From NCBI GenBank assembly GCA_902772755.1, contig CACYCD010000121.1, forward strand, positions 1 through 7,719: 7,719 nt of DNA, read 5' to 3'. Origin of the DNA: an uncultured Ruminococcus sp. (GTDB lineage Bacteria > Bacillota > Clostridia > Oscillospirales > Acutalibacteraceae). This document shows positions 1-6,021 of the stretch, piece after piece. The notes beneath the pieces were generated by a model. It worked only from the letters and a program-made list of their open reading frames with translations. It ran no database searches and was not told where the DNA came from. Positions within the stretch are counted from its first letter, which is position 1; every line of letters begins with the position of its first letter. A program made the position numbers and the translations under genes.

Positions 1-1179
1 ATCACCCAGATACATAGATATGATAGCAGGCGGTGCTTCGTTTGCACCCAGTCTGTGGTCGTTGCCGGCGGAGGCTACGGTGATCCTCAGCAGATCCTGA
101 TATTCGTCAACAGCCTTGACAACAGCACTCAGGAAGAGCTGGAATTGAAGATTTTCCTCGGGGCATTTGCCGGGGTCAAGGAGGTTTTCGCCCGTGTCGG
201 TGGAGATTGACCAGTTATTGTGCTTGCCCGAGCCGTTCACGCCGGCAAACGGCTTCTCGTGTAGCAGGCAGACAAGTCCGTGGCGTTCCGCTGTCTTTTT
301 CATAACCTCCATTGTCAGCTCGTTGTGGTCGGTGGCGATGTTAGAGGTGGTGAACACGGGTGCAAGCTCGTGCTGTGAGGGGGCAACCTCGTTGTGCTTT
401 GTCTTTGCATAGATGCCAAGCTTCCACAGCTCCTCATCAAGGTCACGCATATAGGCGGCTACTCTTGACTTGATAGCACCGAAGTAATGGTCTGCAAGCT
501 CCTGTCCCTTGGGTGCCATTGCACCGAAGAGCGTTCTGCCCGTGTAGATGAGGTCGGGTCGCTTGTCGTACATTTCCTTATCAATGAGGAAGTACTCCTG
601 CTCGGGACCAACCGTTGTTGTAACTCTGTTTACACTTGTTTTTCCAAGGAGGTGAAGGAGCTTGACTGCCTTACCGCTGAGTCTTTCCATTGAGCGGAGC
701 AAGGGGGTCTTTTTGTCCAGCACCTCTCCCGTGTATGAGCAAAAAGCCGTGGGGATATACAGAGTGCCGTCCCTGATAAACGCAGGGGAGGTCGGATCCC
801 AGGTCGTGTAGCCCCTGGCTTCAAAGGTCGCTCTGATACCGCCCGAGGGGAAGGAAGATGCGTCAGGCTCACCCTTGATAAGCTCCTTGCCGGAAAAGAC
901 CATAATGACCTCTCCGCCGCCGTTGGGCGTGATGAAGCTGTCGTGCTTTTCAGCCGTGACGCCTGTCATAGGCTGGAACCAGTGGGTGTAGTGGGTACAG
1001 CCGTGCTCAACTGCCCAGTCCTTCATGGCGTTTGCTACCACGTTTGCAATGTTCAGGTCAAGCGGTTCTCCGCTCTCTATAGTCCGCTTGAGGGCGGAAT
1101 AGGTAGACTTGGGAAGTCTTTCCTGCATTTTGCGGTCGTTGAATACATTGCATCCAAAATACTCTGCTGCGTTTTTCAT
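1..1179 (-). CDS. glnN: Glutamine synthetase type III, N-terminal 393 codons (cut by the left window edge)
   Basis: This enzyme makes glutamine from glutamate, ammonium and ATP in the cytoplasm, the first step of the GS-GOGAT cycle. The frame is open with no stop from the ATG at 1179 to base 1, giving 393 residues starting [25 protein letters not shown] enzymes are usually about 700 residues, so a little over half is present. Visible landmarks are FPSGG (about 110-114), GPEQEYF (191-197, metal/glutamate region of the catalytic fold), NEVAPSQHE (263-271), [12 protein letters not shown] (313-324, the glutamate-binding loop with His320) and [12 protein letters not shown] (375-386). The last is characteristic of GSIII rather than GSI or GSII. 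The start is supported by a GGAG motif at 1188-1191, 8 bases upstream. The gene diverges from gltBD across a 312-base control region. Its leader carries a probable attenuator. The family call is near certain; the C-terminal part lies outside the window. Confidence 0.96.
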   Translation of the reverse strand, partial: MKNAAEYFGCNVFNDRKMQERLPKSTYSALKRTIESGEPLDLNIANVVANAMKDWAVEHGCTHYTHWFQPMTGVTAEKHDSFITPNGGGEVIMVFSGKELIKGEPDASSFPSGGIRATFEARGYTTWDPTSPAFIRDGTLYIPTAFCSYTGEVLDKKTPLLRSMERLSGKAVKLLHLLGKTSVNRVTTTVGPEQEYFLIDKEMYDKRPDLIYTGRTLFGAMAPKGQELADHYFGAIKSRVAAYMRDLDEELWKLGIYAKTKHNEVAPSQHELAPVFTTSNIATDHNELTMEVMKKTAERHGLVCLLHEKPFAGVNGSGKHNNWSISTDTGENLLDPGKCPEENLQFQLFLSAVVKAVDEYQDLLRITVASAGNDHRLGANEAPPAIISMYLGD

Positions 1180-1209
1180 CTTGTTCACTCCAAAATTTGT
1201 ATTCTTCAC

Positions 1210-1252
1210 AAAAAAGGCACTGCGAATCCCTTTGACAGGAATCTGCAGCACC
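1210..1252 (-). terminator. Intrinsic terminator (attenuator) inside the glnN leader
   Basis: On the minus strand GGTGCTGC (1252-1245) pairs along its full length with GCAGTGCC (1223-1216), including two G-U pairs. Inside it, after one A-C mismatch and a G-U pair, ATTCC (1242-1238) pairs with GGGAT (1230-1226) around the loop TGTCAAA. Six U residues (1215-1210) follow the stem at once. This is a textbook rho-independent terminator, and it lies between the glnN promoter and its ribosome binding site, 30 bases before the ATG. Placed there it can only act as a conditional terminator or attenuator of glnN. The signal that switches it is not visible; no T-box or known glutamine riboswitch was recognised. 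Confidence 0.7.
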
Positions 1253-1265
1253 TTTGCTGTGTCAA
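1232..1265 (-). promoter_or_regulatory. Candidate antiterminator fold in the glnN leader
   Basis: The first bases of the predicted glnN transcript can form the hairpin CAGC-AAAGGU-GCUG (1259-1246). It may be extended by pairing of UUGACA (1265-1260) with UGUCAA (1237-1232) across an 8-base one-sided bulge. Forming it uses the bases GGUGCUG that the downstream terminator needs for its 5' arm, so the two folds exclude each other. The six-base loop has A at position 1 and G at position 4. ANTAR-domain antiterminator proteins recognise that pattern, but they normally need two such hairpins and only one fits inside this transcript. The fold is seen in the sequence; the role and the partner are inference. 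Confidence 0.5.
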
Positions 1266-1273
1266 TGGTGACA
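1260..1273. promoter_or_regulatory. Inverted repeat TGTCA-N4-TGACA (as read on the minus strand) at the glnN start site
   Basis: On the minus strand the sequence TGTCACCATTGACA is a perfect 5-bp inverted repeat with a 4-base centre. It begins at the last base of the -10 box and spans the predicted +1, a classic place for a repressor operator. The half-sites match the halves of the Bacillus GlnR/TnrA box (TGTNA and TNACA). That box has a 7-base centre, so the spacing does not fit and the binding protein is unknown. The operator role is inference. Confidence 0.4.
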
Positions 1274-1301
1274 GTATAAACCCCAAAAAAGGATTTGTCA
1301 A
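1273..1301 (-). promoter_or_regulatory. Sigma-A promoter of glnN
   Basis: On the minus strand there is a -35 box TTGACA (1301-1296, exact consensus), a 17-base spacer and a -10 box TATACT (1278-1273, five of six). The spacing is optimal. The start site is predicted at about 1269-1266 (an A in either case). This gives a leader of about 87 nt before the ATG at 1179, long enough to hold the attenuator. No other minus-strand pair of comparable quality was seen upstream. The start site itself has not been mapped. Confidence 0.8.
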
Positions 1302-1413
1302 CCCCTATTTGCATTTTTTTTTGATTTTCTTGCAAAAAATTTCATTTGACCCCAGTTAAAAGCCCTCTAACACAAAAAAATGAATTTGTTTTAAAAAAAG
1401 TTGCAGTTACCTA

Positions 1414-1442
1414 TTGACAACCCTGCAAGCATGGGGTATAAT
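1414..1442 (+). promoter_or_regulatory. Sigma-A promoter of gltBD
   Basis: TTGACA (1414-1419), a 17-base spacer and TATAAT (1437-1442) give an exact consensus promoter. The start site is predicted at about 1449-1450, leaving a leader of about 42 nt. An A-run at 1393-1399 lies about 50-57 bases before the start and may act as a distal UP element. A promoter this strong implies that control of the operon comes from repression or from a step after initiation rather than from an activator making up for a weak -35 box. Confidence 0.88.
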
Positions 1443-1456
1443 ACAAATAATGCTCC

Positions 1457-1474
1457 TATCGCTTTAAAGTGATA
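1457..1474. promoter_or_regulatory. Near-perfect 18-bp palindrome in the gltB leader
   Basis: TATCGCTTTAAAGTGATA is palindromic except for one symmetric pair of positions, where G faces T. It sits at about +8 to +25 of the predicted gltB transcript, 17 bases before the ATG at 1492. As DNA it could be a dimeric repressor site that blocks transcription just after the start. As RNA it could form a 6-bp stem (one G-U pair) with a six-base loop next to the ribosome binding site. The match to any known regulator is not recognised. Confidence 0.45.
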
Positions 1475-1477
1475 AAG

Positions 1478-1483
1478 AAAGGA
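1478..1483 (+). promoter_or_regulatory. Ribosome binding site of gltB, decides the start
   Basis: AAAGGA ends 8 bases before the ATG at 1492, an optimal distance. The alternative in-frame ATG at 1483 overlaps this motif and would have no Shine-Dalgarno sequence at a usable distance. The shorter reading starts MAANSLYSPQFEHDNCG and leaves a 15-residue propeptide before the catalytic cysteine. Confidence 0.75.
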
Positions 1484-1491
1484 TGATATTT

Positions 1492-4400
1492 ATGGCAGCA
1501 AACAGTCTGTACTCTCCGCAGTTTGAGCATGACAACTGCGGAATAGGTGCGGTAGTTAATATCAAGGGCAGACGTTCCCACAAGACGGTCGAAAACGCCC
1601 TGACCATTGTTGAAACACTTGAACACCGTGCAGGCAAGGACGCAGAGGGAAAAACAGGTGACGGTGTGGGAATACTCCTGCAAATATCACACAGCTTCTT
1701 TAAGAAGGCGGCAGCTGAGAACGGCATCACTCTCAAGGGCGAGCGTGACTATGCCGTGGGAATGTTCTTTTTTCCGCAGAACGAGCTTCACCGCAATCAG
1801 GCAAAGAAGATGTTTGAGATCATCTGTGCCAAGGAGGGTCTTAAGGTCCTCGGCTGGAGAGAGGTTCCCCACAACAAAACTGCCATTGGTCAGAGGGCAC
1901 TTGACTGTATGCCCAATATACAGCAGTGCTTTATAGAACGTCCGCAGGATATTAAGAGAGGCTTGGACTTTGACCGCACTCTCTATGTTGCAAGAAGAAT
2001 ATTTGAACAGAGCAACGAGGACACCTACGTGGTGTCACTGTCATGCAGGACGATAGTATACAAGGGTATGTTCCTTGTGGGAGATCTGAGGAACTTCTTC
2101 CCCGATCTTCGTGACAACAGCTATGAAAGTGCAATAGCACTGGTACACTCCCGATTCTCCACAAATACAAATCCCAGCTGGGAGCGTGCTCATCCAAACA
2201 GAATGATAGTCCACAACGGCGAGATCAACACCATCAGGGGCAACGCCGACAAGATGCTTGCACGTGAAGAAAATATGTGCTCCGAGCATCTCAAGGGAGA
2301 GCTTGACAAGGTCATCCCGGTTGTAAACACCGCCGGCTCAGACTCTGCTATGCTTGACAACACGCTGGAATTTTTGGTTATGAGCGGTATGGAGCTTCCG
2401 CTTGCCGTGATGATAACCATTCCCGAGCCGTGGGACAGAAACGGCACTATGAGCCGCAGCAAAAAGGATTTTTACCAATACTATGCCACAATGATGGAGC
2501 CGTGGGACGGTCCTGCTTCTATCCTGTTTTCGGACGGAGATATTATGGGTGCAGTGCTTGACCGCAACGGCTTACGCCCCTCACGCTACTACATTACAGA
2601 CGATGATGAGCTGATACTGTCCTCAGAGGTGGGAGCTTTGCCGATACCTGCGGAAAAGGTGTTAGTTAAAGAAAGACTTCGCCCGGGCAAGATGATACTG
2701 GTCGATACCGTAAGGGGAGAACTGCTCAGCGATGACGAGATCAAAGCACGCTACGCCTCAAAGCAACCCTATGGCGAATGGCTCGACAGCAACCTTGTAA
2801 AGCTGAGGGATATCAGGATACCCAATGTAAAGGTCGAGGAGCACAGCCTGACTGAGCTTAGAAAGCTTCAAAAAGCTTTTGGCTACACATACGAGGACGT
2901 GATGACCTCTGTCCTGCCTATGGCGAGAAACGGTGCAGAGCAGATAGCTTCTATGGGAACGGATATTCCGCTTCCGCCACTGTCAAAGCAGCCACAACCG
3001 CTGTTCAACTATTTCAAACAGCTGTTCGCACAGGTAACAAATCCCCCGATAGATGCGATCCGTGAGGAGGTCGTGACCTCCGCCACCGTGTACCTCGGAA
3101 AATCGGGCAATATCCTTGAGGAAAAACCCGAAAACTGTCGGGTAATAAAGGTAGATAATCCGATCCTCTCCTCAACCGATATCCTTAAGTTGAAAAATAT
3201 GAAGCAGACCGGATTTAAATCCGCCGTTATCCCTATGTTTTACTATAAGAACACCCGTCTTGACAAGGCTATCAAGCGTCTGTTCATTGATACGGACAAA
3301 GCGATCAGCGAGGGTGCAAACATCATCATTCTCTCCGACAAGGGAGTTGACGAAAACCATCTTGCGATCCCGTCCCTGCTGGCTGTATCCGCCCTGCATC
3401 AGCACCTTGTTGTGACAAAGAAAAGAACCTCGCTTTCTATTGTATTGGAAAGTGCAGAGCCTCGTGAGGTACATCACTTTGCCACACTGCTGGGCTACGG
3501 TGCTACCGCTGTAAATCCGTATCTGGCACAGGAAACCATTCGTGAGCTTATCAATAATGATTTGCTTGACAAGGACTACTATGCCGCTGTTGATGATTAC
3601 AACAATGCAATTCTGCACGGAATTGTAAAAATAGCTTCCAAAATGGGTATCTCCACTATCCAGTCCTACCTCGGCTCACAGATCTTTGAGGCTGTCGGTC
3701 TGGGCAAGGAGGTCATCGACAAGTATTTCACAGGCACAGTCAGCCGTGTGGGCGGAATCACCATAAGGGATATAGAGGACACTGTTGACAGACTTCACTC
3801 GTCTGCATTCGATCCGCTTGAGCTTGAAACAAGTCCGGAGCTTCCCTCCCGTGGCAGTCACAAGTTCCGCAGCGGAAAGGAAGAGCATCTCTACAATCCT
3901 CAGACGATACACACCCTCCAGGCAGCCACACGCACAGGCAGCTATGAGTTGTTCAAGCAGTATACAAGCCTGATAAACGAGGAGCTTGCCCCCGTTCACC
4001 TCAGAGGACTGCTTGACTTCAACTATGCCGATACTCCCGTTCCGCTTGACGAGGTGGAAAGCGTTGAGGATATAGTAAAACGTTTTAAGACAGGTGCTAT
4101 GTCCTACGGATCTATCTCTCAGGAGGCACACGAAACACTTGCACTTGCAATGAATATGCTCCACGGCAAGTCAAATTCAGGCGAAGGAGGAGAGAGTCCC
4201 GAGCGTCTTGCCACCAAGGGAACAAAGCAAAACCGCTGTTCGGCAATAAAGCAGGTGGCATCGGGCAGATTCGGCGTGACAAGCGAGTACCTCAACTCGG
4301 CTGACGAGATACAGATCAAGATGGCTCAGGGTGCTAAGCCCGGCGAGGGCGGTCATCTGCCCGGCAACAAGGTATATCCGTGGATAGCAAAGACCCGTCA

Positions 4401-6021
4401 CTCAACACCGGGAGTATCGCTGATCTCACCGCCTCCGCATCACGACATCTACTCGATAGAGGATCTGGCACAGCTGATCTACGATTTGAAGAATGCCAAC
4501 AAAAACGCACGTATTTCCGTCAAGCTTGTTTCGGAATGCGGAGTCGGCACGGTTGCCGCAGGTGTTGCGAAGGCAGGTGCCGGAGTTATCCTCATCTCGG
4601 GTCACGACGGCGGTACGGGTGCAGCCCCGAGAAGCTCCATCTATAACGCAGGTCTGCCGTGGGAGCTTGGACTTGCCGAGGCACACCGCACCCTCATTAT
4701 GAACGGTCTGAGAAATAAGGTAGTGATAGAAACCGACGGAAAGCTGATGACAGGACGTGATGTAGCCGTTGCCGCTATCCTCGGTGCAGAGGAGTTTGGC
4801 TTTGCCACTGCTCCGCTTGTCACACTTGGCTGTGCTATGATGCGTGTGTGCAATCTCGATACCTGTCCGTTCGGCGTTGCCACTCAAAATCCTGAGCTGA
4901 GAAAACGCTTTGCAGGCAAGCCCGAATACGTGGTGAACTTTATGAGGTTCATTGCTCAGGAGCTGAGAGAGTATATGTCAAGGCTCGGTGTACGCACGCT
5001 TGATGAGCTTGTCGGTAGGATCGACCTGCTAAAAATGAAGGAGGGTCTGTCCGAAAGCGAGAAGAAGCTTGACCTCTCGGCAATCATAACTCCCGATTCA
5101 AATGACATTATAAATGAAAAGACAGAATACAGCAATAAAAGTCTTTATGACTTCAAGCTGGGTGAAACACTAGATGAAACTGTGCTTGAAAATCAGTTTG
5201 ACCTGAACAGCACCGACAGTCAGACCATCAGCATAGATGTGAAGAATACCGACCGTTCGCTGGGTACTTCCTTCGGCTCACAGATCACAAGAAAATACGG
5301 TACTGCCTTGAAGGAGGATACCTTTAAGGTATGCTGTAACGGCTCGGGCGGTCAGAGCTTTGGTGCGTTCATACCGAGTGGCTTGACGCTGGAGCTTGCA
5401 GGCGACAGCAATGACTACTTCGGCAAGGGGCTTTCGGGCGGAAAGCTGATAGTCTATCCCCCCACAGGCTCACGATTCAAGGCTGAGGAGAATATCATCA
5501 TCGGAAACGTTGCTCTTTACGGAGCTACAAGCGGAAAAGCTTTCATCAACGGCGTGGCAGGAGAACGCTTCTGCGTTCGCAACTCGGGTGCTGTTGCTGT
5601 TGTTGAGGGTGTGGGCGATCACGGCTGTGAGTATATGACAGGTGGCTGTGCAGTCATCATCGGAAAAACAGGCAAAAACTTTGCCGCAGGAATGTCGGGC
5701 GGAACAGCCTATGTGCTGGACGAGAACCACGACCTCTATCGCAGGCTCAACAAGGAGCTTGTGGAGTTTGGCGAGGTGACGGACAAAGCCGATATCGACA
5801 AGATCAAGGCTCTGCTTGAGGAGCACGTGCAGGCGACTGATTCAGCCAAGGGCAGGAGGATACTCAGCGATTTTGACGCATACATTCCGCTCTTCAAAAA
5901 AATCATTCCCCACGACTACAAGCGTATGACAGAAGAAATTGCCCGTGCAGAGGCAAGAGGTCTTGACCCCGAACAGGCAAGGATAGAAGCATTCAACAAT
6001 ATTGTAAAGGGTGAACAGTAA
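1492..6021 (+). CDS. gltB: Glutamate synthase (NADPH), large (alpha) subunit
   Basis: It releases ammonia from glutamine and adds it to 2-oxoglutarate to form glutamate, using electrons passed on from GltD. At 1509 residues it has the usual GltB length. Domains in order: class II glutamine amidotransferase at about 16-430, with nucleophile Cys16 after a 15-residue leader that should be cut off, HSRFSTN and HNGEINTIRGN; a central domain at about 430-830; the FMN and 2-oxoglutarate domain at about 830-1200, with TGAMSYGSIS (from 867), KSNSGEGGE and SPPPHHDI (about 980); the 3Fe-4S cysteines Cys1114, Cys1120 and Cys1125 (C-x5-C-x4-C); and a C-terminal beta-helix from about 1240 with GGQSFGAF. 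In mature numbering the cluster cysteines fall within three residues of those of Azospirillum GltB. An in-frame ATG at 1483 is possible, but it overlaps the AAAGGA ribosome binding site at 1478-1483, which is well spaced for 1492. All key residues are intact. Confidence 0.98.
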   Translation: MAANSLYSPQFEHDNCGIGAVVNIKGRRSHKTVENALTIVETLEHRAGKDAEGKTGDGVGILLQISHSFFKKAAAENGITLKGERDYAVGMFFFPQNELHRNQAKKMFEIICAKEGLKVLGWREVPHNKTAIGQRALDCMPNIQQCFIERPQDIKRGLDFDRTLYVARRIFEQSNEDTYVVSLSCRTIVYKGMFLVGDLRNFFPDLRDNSYESAIALVHSRFSTNTNPSWERAHPNRMIVHNGEINTIRGNADKMLAREENMCSEHLKGELDKVIPVVNTAGSDSAMLDNTLEFLVMSGMELPLAVMITIPEPWDRNGTMSRSKKDFYQYYATMMEPWDGPASILFSDGDIMGAVLDRNGLRPSRYYITDDDELILSSEVGALPIPAEKVLVKERLRPGKMILVDTVRGELLSDDEIKARYASKQPYGEWLDSNLVKLRDIRIPNVKVEEHSLTELRKLQKAFGYTYEDVMTSVLPMARNGAEQIASMGTDIPLPPLSKQPQPLFNYFKQLFAQVTNPPIDAIREEVVTSATVYLGKSGNILEEKPENCRVIKVDNPILSSTDILKLKNMKQTGFKSAVIPMFYYKNTRLDKAIKRLFIDTDKAISEGANIIILSDKGVDENHLAIPSLLAVSALHQHLVVTKKRTSLSIVLESAEPREVHHFATLLGYGATAVNPYLAQETIRELINNDLLDKDYYAAVDDYNNAILHGIVKIASKMGISTIQSYLGSQIFEAVGLGKEVIDKYFTGTVSRVGGITIRDIEDTVDRLHSSAFDPLELETSPELPSRGSHKFRSGKEEHLYNPQTIHTLQAATRTGSYELFKQYTSLINEELAPVHLRGLLDFNYADTPVPLDEVESVEDIVKRFKTGAMSYGSISQEAHETLALAMNMLHGKSNSGEGGESPERLATKGTKQNRCSAIKQVASGRFGVTSEYLNSADEIQIKMAQGAKPGEGGHLPGNKVYPWIAKTRHSTPGVSLISPPPHHDIYSIEDLAQLIYDLKNANKNARISVKLVSECGVGTVAAGVAKAGAGVILISGHDGGTGAAPRSSIYNAGLPWELGLAEAHRTLIMNGLRNKVVIETDGKLMTGRDVAVAAILGAEEFGFATAPLVTLGCAMMRVCNLDTCPFGVATQNPELRKRFAGKPEYVVNFMRFIAQELREYMSRLGVRTLDELVGRIDLLKMKEGLSESEKKLDLSAIITPDSNDIINEKTEYSNKSLYDFKLGETLDETVLENQFDLNSTDSQTISIDVKNTDRSLGTSFGSQITRKYGTALKEDTFKVCCNGSGGQSFGAFIPSGLTLELAGDSNDYFGKGLSGGKLIVYPPTGSRFKAEENIIIGNVALYGATSGKAFINGVAGERFCVRNSGAVAVVEGVGDHGCEYMTGGCAVIIGKTGKNFAAGMSGGTAYVLDENHDLYRRLNKELVEFGEVTDKADIDKIKALLEEHVQATDSAKGRRILSDFDAYIPLFKKIIPHDYKRMTEEIARAEARGLDPEQARIEAFNNIVKGEQ

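Larger units (their letters stand above)
1180..1491. other. Divergent control region between glnN and gltB
   Basis: These 312 bases hold no credible gene. They contain two face-away sigma-A promoters, a glnN leader of about 87 nt with terminator-like and competing hairpins, an inverted repeat at the glnN start site and a near-palindrome in the gltB leader. The middle part, about 1302-1400, is very AT-rich with long A or T runs at 1314-1322, 1334-1339, 1374-1380 and 1393-1399. The motif TTGAC(A), on one strand or the other, occurs six times: at 1232, 1260, 1269, 1296, 1346 and 1414. Two of these are the assigned -35 boxes. The layout suggests that GS and GOGAT expression is coordinated here by nitrogen status, which is inference. 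Confidence 0.85.

Noticed and set aside
1232..1260. Plus-strand TTGACA at 1232 as a promoter
   Set aside because: The sequence at the right distance (TGCTGT) is not a -10 box. The TTGACA is better explained as part of the glnN leader fold.
1237..1265. Second minus-strand promoter with TTGACA at 1265-1260
   Set aside because: The -10 position reads ATTCCT or TTCCTG, a poor match, and a start there would skip most of the leader hairpins.
1180..1266. Known glutamine riboswitch or T-box in the glnN leader
   Set aside because: No T-box sequence (TGG-containing bulge) was seen, and the leader is too short for a T-box. The known glutamine aptamers are cyanobacterial and their conserved core was not recognised here.
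943..1359. 138-codon open frame on the plus strand over the glnN start and leader
   Set aside because: It is antisense to well-conserved glnN and crosses the glnN promoter. Its translation shows no recognisable domain.
1346..1373. Plus-strand TTGACC with TAACAC as a second gltB promoter
   Set aside because: The -10 matches only three of six and the spacer is 16. The exact-consensus promoter at 1414 is far better.
1483..1491. ATG at 1483 as the gltB start
   Set aside because: It overlaps the AAAGGA ribosome binding site that is ideally spaced for the ATG at 1492. Using it would add only Met-Ile-Phe.
3172..4164. Open frames of 148 and 162 codons on the minus strand inside gltB
   Set aside because: Both are shadows of the intact gltB frame and have no family resemblance.
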